Shown piece after piece: positions 1 through 12,200 of a stretch of 64,000 bases of DNA (within the stretch, counting starts at the first letter, position 1; each line of letters starts with the position of its first letter). The notes under the pieces are model-generated. The model made no database searches and had not been told where the DNA came from. It saw only the letters and a program-made list of their open reading frames with translations. Origin of the DNA: Catonia carolina (Eukaryota > Arthropoda > Insecta > Hemiptera > Achilidae); the NCBI GenBank assembly GCA_035578175.1, contig JAQMRL010000006.1, forward strand, positions 55,593,001 to 55,657,000, read 5' to 3'. Both the position numbers and the translations under genes were made by a program.

Positions 1-8
1 TTATTTAA

Positions 9-575
9 CCCTTTCAGTGCCAAAACAATATTTAAAAGTTTGATCTAAAGCCATTTAATTTGAATAAGGGTGTACAAAAAGTACCAGCCCTTATTTCGAA
101 AACTTGCTGGCGTAAGCCTGCCTTTGCCAACCAAAATTTCAACTAGAAAAATAAAATTTCCTGTTAAAAATTAATTTTTATTATTATCATAAAAAAATAA
201 ATCATTCTAACACTAAAACTATTCAAAATAGCTTTTTTAGTTTATTTAAAGACGCATCGACAGCTTGGTCGTTAGCAACTACTGTGCGTTTTGGTACCTT
301 AACGGTGGTTTAAACGTGTTGAAATTTTCAGACCTTAGCTGGGAATCGAACCCGGGACCTTTCGCTTTGTAGGCTAGCACACTAGTCACTACGCCATGGA
401 GGTGGTTTCAAAATACATTATTTCATTAATTTTTATTAAAAATTTGTTTTTGTAAAAATTCGGTTATCCGGACGTTGGCACTTTATGCATAACTTACGGA
501 CCTCCTGTAAACCGGATGTTGTCACTACGTTAAATATATTGACGTCCTGTTTTCCGGACGTTGGTATTGAAAGGG
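9..575. mobile_element. piggyBac-like non-autonomous element (MITE)
   Basis: The left end reads CCCTTTCAGTGCCAA and the right end is its imperfect inverse, TTGGTATTGAAAGGG. Both are flanked by TTAA (5-8 and 576-579), the target site of the piggyBac superfamily. There is no transposase frame, so it would have moved in trans. The interior carries a minus-strand SINE1 copy (241-407). The element sits directly against the 3' end of a repeat A copy (583-642), so it probably inserted into that repeat. Confidence 0.75.
241..407 (-). mobile_element. SINE1 copy (tRNA-derived SINE)
   Basis: Read on the minus strand, it has a tRNA-like head with an A box resembling TGGCGTAGTGACTAG and a B box GGTTCGATTCCC. 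A body containing GCTAACGACCAAGCTG follows, then an A-rich end TTTAAATAAA. The same arrangement recurs at ten other places in the window. The tRNA part has no convincing acceptor stem, so this is a retroposon and not a working tRNA gene. It is nested in the piggyBac-like element. Confidence 0.7.
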
Positions 576-582
576 TTAACAT

Positions 583-642
583 AGGTTTTCATTATTTACA
601 TTGACAAGATAAAGTCGTGTGAATGTTTCGCACCAGATTTTT
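583..642 (+). repeat. 3' end of a repeat A copy
   Basis: This matches the last 60 bases of repeat A, including the hairpin GTGTGAATGTTTCGCAC. The rest of the copy is presumably displaced by the piggyBac-like insertion or lies left of the window. Confidence 0.6.
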
Positions 643-822
643 ACCATAGCTATCATAAATATTTTATGATTTTGTTTTGTTTTATTTAAGTAAGGAGAAA
701 AATTTTTGGTGAATGAAACTTTGACCTAATTGTCAAGTTGCCAACCAAGCAGATGACTTATCGTTTGCATATTTTTTACCAGTCGTTTAAAATTTATTTT
801 ATTATTGTAATATTTTTTTGCG

Positions 823-1100
823 CTTAAGAATAGAAAAGGTAAAGTTATAAAGACACTAGTCAGATCTCCTTTGAGAGTAACGAATTTCATTTTACAACCA
901 CACCCTGTGTGAATGAAATGAAAGTGTCATTTGCAGGATGGAAAGTAGATGTTTTTCAGAGGGCCTGTCATGCTGATAAGTATACTTTCCCACTCAATGA
1001 GGAAGGCAATGGTAAATCATCTCATTCCTCATTTTACTTAGTAAAGCCTCTAGATGTTTAAACCAGCCTTTTGGGTGATGACCTAAATAAACAACAATAT
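823..1100 (+). repeat. repeat B copy, 5'-truncated
   Basis: It begins in the middle of repeat B, at the stretch resembling AAGAACAGAAGAGGTAGAGG, and runs to the normal 3' end: the stem-loop near CAGCCTTTTGGGTGATGACC and the tail CTAAATAAACAACAA. The internal frame is disturbed, having lost its start codon and gained a stop near the end. Confidence 0.8.
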
Positions 1101-1782
1101 TTTTTTAATAAAGCACACGTTTATTACTAATACTGTAAAAGTTAAATAAGTAATAAAATAAATAAGTAATTTATTATAAAAATTCATAAAATTTGAAATT
1201 TTTCCAACAAAAAAAACAAGTGCTTACATAATTTTTATTTTAATATAGCCTAATAAGTGAAAGTAAAACCCTTGTGTTTTAATTTAATTTTAAATTAAAA
1301 TTGTCAAATTCATTTTGTTGCTTTAGAAATCTTAGATAAAATTTTATACTGTGATTTTACTGTGTGATTTTATATTGTGAATAAACCAGAAAAAATGGCT
1401 TATGTAATATGTATTATTAATTTAATAAAAATACATATCAGTTTTTTTATGTTAATGACATTCAGGATGCAGCATAATGGCATAATACGTTAAGGTATTG
1501 TCCTCGTATATATTCGTATTATTAAAGTAGGTTTACGCATTCAAATTATTGACATATCCTCTTTTATTCTTTAAAATATTTAATAAAATTAAAAACAGGT
1601 TTCTTTTGTGTTAGAGATGATACTTTTTATCACTGACCTATTGACACGGGACAAACTCATGATTATTTTTTGTAAAACGGTTAAATTAGCTAGTTTATAT
1701 AACATATAACATGGTAACATACATTTTTGTAATAAATTCTCTCCCTTACCTTACATTTATTTGTTTATTATTACATAATATT

Positions 1783-1975
1783 TTTACTTTCACTATGGAT
1801 ATATAGGGAAGGAAAGTATTATTTTTATGTCGATATTTCGAAATCGAGTTTTCATCGGAGATACATGTTTTCAGGTCCTCTGAACTAAAAAAAAAACATA
1901 TTTTTATTGATTGGTCTTTGTGTGGACAAAGTAGTATCACATGTACGGAATATCGTACGAAGTTGAAAACTTCGA
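1783..1975 (+). repeat. repeat A fragment, 5' part
   Basis: It starts with the near-palindromic terminus TACTTTCACTATGG ... AGGAAAGTA and continues through the first roughly 190 bases of repeat A. It then stops abruptly against the end of an opposite-strand copy at 1976, so two copies meet here. Confidence 0.65.
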
Positions 1976-2882
1976 TTGCCAATGAAAATCATGAATAATA
2001 TTACCTAACATTAGTAATAAAACAATAGAAATAAAGAAAAACTAACCTGAAAAATATTACCTAATTTTAATCATGAATGAATGATGTAAAATGAAATCCA
2101 ACCTTAGTTTGGCTTAACAATTCGGAAAATCACTCTTTCACGCAGAACTAAGATCTGTAGAGAAAAATGCTTTGAATAAAAGTTATAGGTCTTTTAATTT
2201 TCCATAAATTTCATTATACACTTTTGTCGTTAAATGCGTACTGAGGCTGAAATCTTATAAAATCCATTTCTTTACAGATTTTCATGAAAAAATAAACAAA
2301 AAACTCAGTAATTACCGCTAAACTAAGCGTTATGTAAAGACATGTTTGCGATAAAAGTTGTAGGTTTTTACATTTTCTACAACTTTTATTTTATACACTT
2401 TTTCCCTAAAATGCATATTAAAGCTGCAATCTTAAAAGAATTATTTTTTTTCTATGAGAGAACAGCCTCCCCAAGAATTTCAGCAGACATGGCGCCTACC
2501 CTATCTTTTAGAGCATAAAAAATGTAGTAAATGAGACGATTTTTAAAAAAAATTGTGGGAGCCGTTTTTGAGAAAATCGCAAAAAAGTTAAAAATAACAC
2601 GAATAAACTACTACTTCCGGTTGATCGATTTTGATAAAAATGTTCGTGCAGGTTCTTTATAGTAACTAACTTAAATTTCAAGTTTCAACTTCGTTTGATG
2701 TTTCAGTTCTTGAGATATTTTTTTCACATCCACACACAGACCAATCGCTAAAAACATATTTTTTGGGTTCAGGGGGTCTGAAAACGTGTATATCCGGTGA
2801 AAACTCGATTTCGAAAAATCGACATGAAAACAATATTTTCTTTTTTATTATATATTTATATAAGCAAAAGAAAGTAATAACT
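1976..2882 (-). repeat. repeat A copy, near full length
   Basis: This is the longest uninterrupted copy of repeat A, about 0.9 kb. Read on the minus strand, it starts at 2882 with TTACTTTCTTTTGCTTATAT. It passes a section resembling ATCGATCAACCGGAAGTAG, then two or three diverged units of about 140 bases that each contain a 'tgcattttA..aaaagt..tataactttt' block, and ends at the AT-rich 3' part near 1976. It has no transposase-like frame. The class is not identified. Confidence 0.65.
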
Positions 2883-3117
2883 TAGGTATTTTATAGTATT
2901 TTGAAGAAGGAGTCGGCAAATTAAGCTGTTAATTTAGTTCTTCGAGGCAATTATTCCTTAATATGGATCTAATTTTAGTTTTTTTTAAATATGTTAATAT
3001 CTCCTAATGTATATAAAAGTCGGTTGGGTTGATTATATGGTTAGGTATATTATGACAATAATTGTAAATGTTGAACCAAATATAATATTGTAATTAAAGT
3101 TTTCTCTCTTGTTTCAG

Positions 3118-3272
3118 GGTGAAGCAGTAATCTCAGCGAAGGTTTTTCTACTGGCCTTAACAATATTAGCATCATTATTGAGTTCGTGTACCGCCGCTTA
3201 TTTTCCTGGGGTTGGATCAATTACAAAATCTATTACAAATAATTTAAATCCTGATGGCAGTTACAATTTTGG
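3118..3272 (+). CDS. cuticular protein, exon with signal peptide
   Basis: The acceptor is TTTCAG at 3112-3117 and the donor is GG|GTAATG at 3273. Fifty-one codons plus two bases cover the signal peptide and the start of the RR domain. Taken from 3118, the exon opens in frame with GEAVISAK, and the signal-peptide core begins at KVFLL. Confidence 0.8.
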
Positions 3273-6200
3273 GTAATGAACTTTTGACTAATTTGTTCTT
3301 TTTGTTAACACCTGAGTTTATTGACAATCAGTTTAAAACAAAAACTAAGTAAATAATATGCAAGTGTTCACATAACGAATACAGGGTGATTCACGAAGAT
3401 ATGCAGAAACTTTTGGAGCTCATTGTACATGTAAAAATAATGAAAAAAGTTTATATAAACATGGGTCCGGAAATGCTTCGTTTCCGAGTTACGGCTAGCG
3501 AAAGTTTCGCCCGGATTTCAGCTCACCAGGTGAAATGAGGTCTTCCTGAAATTCTGGCAAGATGATTAAGGGGCGAATTTAATCGTTTCTTATGGTTTTT
3601 GATCTGATAAATTGAATAAAACAGGTCCCAGAACTGTAAGTTAAATAGTTTTTAAGAAAACCAGTGACAAATGCAAAAAATGGAGTGAAAACACATTTTT
3701 TCATCTTTGGGCAAGAATAACTTTGTTATTTCACCAAGAAACAGTTAAAATTTTTGAATAAAACATGTAGAAAATTTTATTCTGAACAAACCGGTGTAAA
3801 TAAAGTACACAGAAAGCGAATAGATGTTTGATAAAATGAATTTTTATTCATAACAGTACAAAGTAAAATTAACCGGAAAAACCAAGATGAAAAAATGTGT
3901 TTTTTTCACTCCATTTTTTTTATTTGACACTGTTTTTCTCAAAAACTATTTAACTTACAGTTCTGGGACTTGTTTTATTCAATTTATCTCATCAAAAACC
4001 ATAAGAAACGATTGAATTCGCCCCTTAATCTATCTTACCAGAATTTCAGGAAGACCTCATTTCACCTGGTGAGCTGAAATCCGGGCGAAATCTTTCGCTA
4101 GCCGTAACTCGGTAACGAAGCATTTCCGGACCCATGTTTATATAAACTTTTTTCATTACTTTTTACATGTATAATGGGCTCCCAAAGTTTCTGCATATCT
4201 TCGTGAATCACCCTGTATAATACCCAGTGGGTATTACATTGGTCAGTTTTATTTTTGCTTCAAAAAGAAAACAAATTTATTTACAATTTTTTGAAACATT
4301 AGGTCTAAATCTAGACAGAAGATGAATAGAGTAGAATGTGTAAAGAAACAAGATGATGTTGATAGAGATTAATATGAAATACAATAATTATTTACAATGT
4401 AGGTTAGTCGGTAAATCTAAACGGAAGGTCAAGCAATTTTATTCTTTTTAGTCATGTAACGTCTTCGCTATTATCAAGTAAATTAAGCGCCAAAGAATTT
4501 GGGTGATCTACTAATTTTTCTTGATATTTTGAACTTAGCTGCGTAAGTTTGTAACTAATTTTAATATACGAGATGTGGCTATTAAATAACAAGACTAACG
4601 TTGTAAAAAATTTAATTTTAATTTTATACATAATCACTTACTGTCACCTTCAATATACACTCCTTCTCTATCCCTACAACGCTCCATGCGAATTTTCCAT
4701 TGTTGGAAACAGTGCTGGAAGTCATCTTCTGTCAGTTCCTTCAGAACACGTGCCGCTTTCTCTTTTACAGCTTCTACAGACTCAAATATTGTCCCATGTA
4801 ATGCAGATTTCACCTTAGGGAACAGGTAAAAGATAATAACATGTTACCATTACCTCCATTGTTAAGATAAACTGTGTTGTGTTGCATGTTGCATTTGAAG
4901 TTTTTTTAGGCGCGCTAACAGAGTACGGGCGTCTAACAGATAAGACGCCAGTTTATTTTTAAAAACAGTAAAACTTTTTTTTTATTGCAGCTATTTACAA
5001 TCTATTCTTAAGCAGAATAATGAGTAGATAAGTTATCTTTGTAATGTCATGACCGAAGAAAACCCCCCAACGGAGGAACTTCGTGGATTTACTTTACGTG
5101 GTGTCTTGACGTTTCAGAATAAGTCCGTAGGATGTCTACGTTTTAGTCGGCGAATGATGTCTGAATTGTCTAACAGCGAGATGGCAAGGTGATTCGTATA
5201 TAATTCGAGTCTTCTTTGATATTTTGCACTGTATGCTGTGATCTCTTCTTGAACTGTGGGAATGTGGAAATCTCTGTGTAGTATGTTATTCGTTATGTAC
5301 CAAGGTCAACCTGTGATTGTCCTGAGTAATTTCGATTGGAACATTTGCAGAATTTCAATGTTGGAATGGCTTGCTGAGCCCCATAGTTGGATTACATTCG
5401 TCCAAATCGGTTTAAGAATTGACTTGTAAATTAAAATTTTGTTGTTAAGATTGAGTGACGAACGTTTACCGAGTATCCAATATAACTGTTTCAATTTTGT
5501 GTCCAGCTGTTTCCTTTTGTTTTGAATATGTGTTTTCCAAGTCAGTCGTTTGTCAATATGTATACCAAGGTATCTAGCGGAGTCTGCTTCAGGTATCTGT
5601 ATGTTGTTTATGTAAACTGGCGGGCAGGAGTCTTTTCTTAACGTAAATGTTACGTGTGAGCTTTTCATTTCATTGATTTTCATACGCCATTTATTCTACC
5701 AGTCATGTATTTTGTTCAAGTGTTGTTGCAAATGTTCAGACGCAGTAGCTGGATCTTCATGGACTGATTGAACAGCGGTATCGTCAGCAAAAGTGGCTGT
5801 GGTGGTATTTATGCCCGTAGGCAAATCAGAAGTGTATAAGCTGTACAGGAAGGGAGTAAGAACACTGCCTTGTGGAACTCCTGCATAGATAGGATGTAAA
5901 TTTGTTTCTGCTGTTTGGAACTTAACCGAAAAGTATCGGTTTGTTAAAAATTATTTTATCAACATAAATAGTGAATGAGAAAAAAAAACTTAAAAACTTT
6001 TTTAAGACATTCAAATAATCAGAATAATGTTAATAATTCAATTACGTCATAAGCAACTAAGAAGAAACTGATCGCATCTTATATAATAACGTTATGAATT
6101 TTAATTGTAGTACAAGTAGGCCTATAATAATACAACAAATTCTAAAAATACTGGAAAGATGAACTTTAATTTGCATAGATATTAGGCAGTAAAACTACTA

Positions 6201-9200
6201 CAATATTTTGTAAAACATGCTCATCATGAAGATGTTAGTAGTTTTCTCGCATTTACTGTTTAAGGTATTAACATTATACGTATTATTAAGTAATACTAGA
6301 AATCGAATCGTGTTTGTTTAGTTATTAATATACTAAATATTTATCTATACGAATAATCAAAGTGTAATTTTCTATTTTATACTTAAAAGTGATAAAATTT
6401 TATTACTTTTTAAACAGTCTGGATAGCTAATTCCCTGAATTTGAGAGTGATTAGACAAGCTAAACTTATGAAAATGTTAAGGAATATAAAGTTGTACTTT
6501 ATGGTATGTTTAAAGGTTTGATTACTATTTTGAATTCAATTTTAATTTTTTAACTACAATGAAGATTATCTGAAATGTTACGTGAAATTCTCCGCTGGAA
6601 AATATATTTAAGGTGAGATTGTCAATGGTTTTAACTGAAAATTTCGATTTTCGGTGTTTAATGTTTTTCAGTACTTCAGGCCTTGATCTACCAGAAAAAC
6701 ATTAAATTACGTAAAAAAATTATTTTAATGAAAAAATTAAGTATTTGGCAGGTTTACCGAGCAAAATTATCATAATGCCAAGAACGAATATTTTTCGTAA
6801 TTTTATGCTTCTCGTTTTAGTGTAAAGGGAATTTTAGTTTTTTTAAAATACCTGCATACTGTTTTTAATATTCTCAAAACTGTTGGTTCAGCTTTCTAAC
6901 CAACTGTTGATGGGAAATTTGCATGTTTGTGTACATTTTGTTTTGTGCCTTTTTGTTTTTTGTCTGTTACCGGAAATTTAGATTTTTAACATTTAGGTAG
7001 ATTTTTCTCGGAAACCATTATACCTACCATGTAGAAATTTTTACCAGTTATTCTTCTTGTACATACACATACACTGGCATTTTTATTACTTCGTCAGATG
7101 CTCCTAAAATTAGTAATATGCAAAAACACGTAGAAAAAATTTATTCGTTATTGTATTTTTAATTTTATGGTCCTACAGATTTAATTGAAAAAATCCCAGT
7201 TGCTAGAAAAACCCAACATTGATTAGTGTGTAAAGTTTTATTTTCTTATCTTTAACCAATCCTATGAAAAATGTACCTAAAAATTGCAAATTTAACATTG
7301 GCGGTATACAAAGTACAGTCTCACCAAAATAGAGGAAACTTTAACAATTTAAAAACAAATCGATTTTTTGATTTCAACTGAATATAGTTTGAATGAAATA
7401 CGCGCTTTCCAATGATACCAAAATCACGTTTGTAAGACAACTAGAACTTTTTTAGCTGTTCGTGGACAGAATTATTAGTTTCATGTCACAGACGTGTTTA
7501 ATTATGGGCTAGGGTAAAATTGTTTTTTTGTGTTGTTTTGCTAGAGAGAACTTTTTTTTTCTATCGTACAATTCCAGTGAAAACTCAATTTAGCAAATCG
7601 ACATGAAAACTATATTTTCTTTCCCTATATATTCATATATTCAAAAGCTGATTCTACGAATAATTAATAAAAAACAACCAATAAAAAACATCGAAGCAAC
7701 TTGTTCAAGAATTCAGCATACTTAATATCCGCCAAGTATTTGCGAGAGAAGCTCTTATTTACGATTATCTTTTTATCATCAGTCTCTCGACTGGTTTGAT
7801 GTAGTTCTCCAAGCTATTCTATTTTGCTCAAGTCGTTTTGTATCTACATACCTGCAACCCTCTACATCTTTTACGATTTGTTTTAAATATTCTAATCTTT
7901 GCTTTCACCTACAATTCACTCCCTTAATATTACCCTTCATTACTAATAGATTAATATCTGGATGTCTTAAGATATGTCCCTTTAGCCTATCCCTTCTTCT
8001 AATAAGATGTTTCCATATAAATATACTTTTTCTTTTATGCACTCATCTAAAAACCTATAAATTACTTATTTTGTCGACCTACCTAATTTTTAAGTTTACT
8101 GTTGTAAAGATATGAATTATTTTACTACAAGAGCCCACCATTATAATACAAGAAACGAGAATCTCTTATTTTTACGTAAGACCTTAAAAACTTTTTACAA
8201 AAGGAATTCCTGCTAGTTAGCACACAAACTGGTCAATCTGCTCCTCTGACAATTCAAAAATATACCGGACGTCATAAAGTATAAAAAAACAGTAACCATG
8301 TGGCTAATGGAGTAGGAGAGAAGTTTTAGAAATAATGGTTACACCAGGAATTCAATAATTTTTTAAGCTCCATCTACCAATCTGATAATTAGTTTTTCTA
8401 TTTGTTGATGTTGTTGTTTAGGTCATCAGCCAAAAGGCTGGTTTGAACCTCTAGAGGTTTTACTAAGTAAAACGAGAAGTGAGGTGGTTTACAATTGCCT
8501 TCCTCACTGAGTGGAAAAGTACGCTTATCAGCATGCCGGGCCCTCTGAAAAGCACATATTTTCCACTCTGCAAATGACACCTTCACTTCATTCACCACAG
8601 GGTTTGGCTGTATAATGAAATTCATTACTTTCAGATGACATAACTCTGATTAGTGTCTTTTACACCTCTACCTCTTCTGTTCTTAAATGATTCAGTCATT
8701 TAATTGGCTGACCATGTGATAAGAAACAGAACTATTTATTTTAGCCCTGCAACTAACAGATCGAGTGTAAATAATTTGACACTCCATTTGTTGATAAATT
8801 CTTTAAATTTGCTTAGTTTCGTATTTTATTTGTGTTTTTGTTTTCATGTAGGCTTATACATACTCCAGCACACCATATTAATATCCTTCTTAGTAGTTTA
8901 ATTAGTATTTAAGTAACTAACATATAGTTTGTAATAGGTGGCAATTTTTAAAATTATCATCTATCTTTTTCCTTCGTCCATCTGTCACACAGTCGGATAC
9001 TACAAAAGATAAAAACAAACGGTTTTCGGATTCATAATTTTTCTTTGACACTTAATTGAATTTAGTATCGGTTATTATATTAATACAACAATTCCTAAAT
9101 GTGAAGCTAATATTCCAAAACTTGATTTACTTGAAGGAGCGTGCAGTCATCACCAGTCCTACAGTTGGCCAAGAAGATCTCTTGGCCAGAGGCGCTTCAA

Positions 9201-12200
9201 ACGTCTGCGCTGAGCACCCGGTATCGCCCTAGTGTACATGTTTTGTATGAGAGGGTTGTCATGTAATTCAAATTTGTCATGCATTGTCTTGTATAGTTGT
9301 TTCGCGATATCAATTACGTATGGCATTTGTAAGTCTTTGTGCAACATTGAGTTTGTGATGTAAAAGGGGCATTGCGTTATCGTTCGTAGAATCTTGTTCT
9401 AAATTGCTTGTATACTTTTGTGTGTGAAGGTTTAGCAGATCCCCAAAGTTGAACTCCATATGTCCAGATTGGTCTTAAGACTGTCTTGTAGATTGTTAAG
9501 TTGTGTAACATGTTTAATTTAGAACGTCTATCGAGTAAGGGTTTCAGTTGATAGAAGCGTGTTTTGAGTTTGTGGCGTGTGTGTGTAACATGTGCGTTCC
9601 ATGTAAGTTTTCTGTCCAAGTGTAAGTGTGAGGCGGCAGAATATTATTAATATAAACGGTTGGGCAGTTTTGTCGTCTAAGAATAAACGTCATTTGTTGT
9701 GATTTGTTTTCATTAATTTTAATTTTCCAAAGTTTAAGCCATGACTCTATCAGGTGTAATCAGGTTTGATTCATACTCTATCAGGTTTGATTCGTAATCT
9801 ACACAAAAAGGTAGCAAGCTTAAATTGTGTTTGAAGTTTTAGTTTCGACCGGAAGTACCCCATAACCGGAAGTCAAGAAATCAAAGTCGGAATTTAGAAA
9901 CAAAAATAGTGTCATTCGATTCTTCTTAAAGAGTAGATAAGAAATCATTGGGTTTGAAGTTCCGATATCGACCGGAAATGGCCCTAAACCGAAAGTCAAG
10001 AAATCAAAGTCAGAATTTGGAAACAAATTTAGCGTCATTCGATTCCTCTTAAAGAGTAGATACAGAAATCACTTATAATTTTTGCCATACGTTAAAGATA
10101 AACCTTTTTAAAAATTACTACCAGCCATGAAACACATCGTCTTATGAAAGGGATTTTTACTAATACATTACCGTTGCTGTAGTAGAAAATAAACAAAGAA
10201 ACACTAAATTGATCTACCCTTCAACATGGGAAACCATAGTTAGGTAGATTAATTTTCCCACTACGAGTAAATATAAATAGTTTTAGATTTTTTTAGTTAT
10301 AATAAGGAAATTGACATTGTATTGAAATAATTTTTGTAAAGTAATGGGAAAATAAATAAATAAATAAAATACAGGCCAAGAAAATTAAAAAATAAATTTA
10401 ACCTAAAAATGTAACTAATCTTACATGTACCAAAATTATTACATCAACAAACATTTCAGGGTACAAGTGCATACTGTACAATAATCTCTAATGATCTTGA
10501 TTACAAGGGCACTAGGCTAATTTATTGATGAAACATGATTTTTAACAAATTATCCACTGATGTTTTATTTTATCACATTTAATAATAGGCCTAATCATTA
10601 CAAAGTAATAAAAAAAAGTATTAAAATAAGTACTGTTACTTTGTTACTGTACAGATATTACCAAGTTATCTGATACTTAAAAATGTTACATCATTGTTAG
10701 TGATGGAACAGTGAAAAATTTTCAAGGTCATCTACTTCTAAATATGAGCTACCTTATAATTTGTATCCATTAATGAAAAAAAATTTAATTGAAAACTTGT
10801 ACTATTAATGCATGATATTATGTAAATGGAAATACAAATAATGTTATTATATATACATGTGTATTACAAGTTTTTATAAAAATTCCTTTTAATATAAATA
10901 ATTTGTTATTAACATTTTTAATCTTCAAGTATACAAATCAAAAGCACTTTGAGCAATAACAAACACACCTTTTTACGTAACCAATAAATTATACTCTTCA
11001 TAAAGACCTGAAAACATCACCAGTTTGAGACATTGTAAACACAACATACAACTCATTACACACAAAGACAATAAAATTGACCACATAAATCCTAATGTCC
11101 AGTCTCTTTTAACCCTAGAGCCGACAATTGTCGATTTTGAGACGATGTTACCGCTTCTTGAACCGGTCGCGTCGCAGAATCGAATTTTCTTCATAGCATT
11201 GCAATGTTGTCGTCATAGTTTTAAATTCATTTACAGACAGCGCTGCTGTTTTGTACAATAGTTTAGAAAAGTATAAAGTAAATTTTTACGAATAATACAA
11301 TACTTTTAGTCGCATATTCTGCCTGTGTTTCTCTGTTAAAACAACTCTATCCTAGAGCTGAATTGGTTATTTCTTGGTTTACATGATGTATTTCAAAATA
11401 AATTAAAATGTTTTTTTTATGGTGGTCGGAAAAGATCCCTATTCCACCTTCGTTTCAGTCGTCTGTTAACAGGGAGATCGTTAGTTGAAAGAGATTGGAC
11501 ATATTTGGATTTATGAGGTCAATTGTCTTTGTGTGTAATGAGTTGTATGTTGCGTTGACAATGTCTCGAACCGTTGGTATTTTCAGGTCTTTGTGAAGGG
11601 TATGTTGGTTACGTAAAAAGGTGCGTTTGTTATCGCTCTAAGTGCTTTTGACTGGTGTCTTTGAAGCATATTCAGTGTTGTATTGTGACAGGCTCCAAAA
11701 ATTCCACCAAAATCAGTCGAAATGGCCGTACTAGTTATTTATAGAGGATGACTTTTAAGGGTAGAGGTAGCGAGGCCTAGTGACCTAAGACGCCATACAA
11801 CATACGAAAAAGAAGTTGAAGTCAAAAAAATATTAATATATAGACCTAAATTGTTTCCCCCGAATAGCCCTTTTGAGAGATTTAAATAAACTAAAATAAA
11901 AGAAAACTTTATAGAAAATTAAAATCTATTAGCAACAACTTTAATTCTTTTTATTTCTTCTACAGAGCTTAGTTTAGCGTCAGTGAATTTAAATTATACA
12001 GAGGTTGATTTTCATTTTGCGTCATTCTCTCATGACGAAAATAAAATTAGGTTATTTTATACATTTTGTACTCATGATTATAGGTTATTCAGTTGATTAT
12101 TTACATTAACAAGAGATTTAATTTTATTAATATGCAATAAACTTGGCCCCGTTTGTACTTTACAAAATTAACAAAATATTTAAAAATTTGAAAAAATAAA

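Noticed and set aside
4573..4818. Plus-strand frame of 81 codons
   Set aside because: It is the antisense of the mariner C-terminal fragment.
9820..10038. 72-codon minus-strand frame with a repeated NSDFDFLT
   Set aside because: The repetition comes from the tandem units of repeat C, and the frame does not persist in the copy at 62224.
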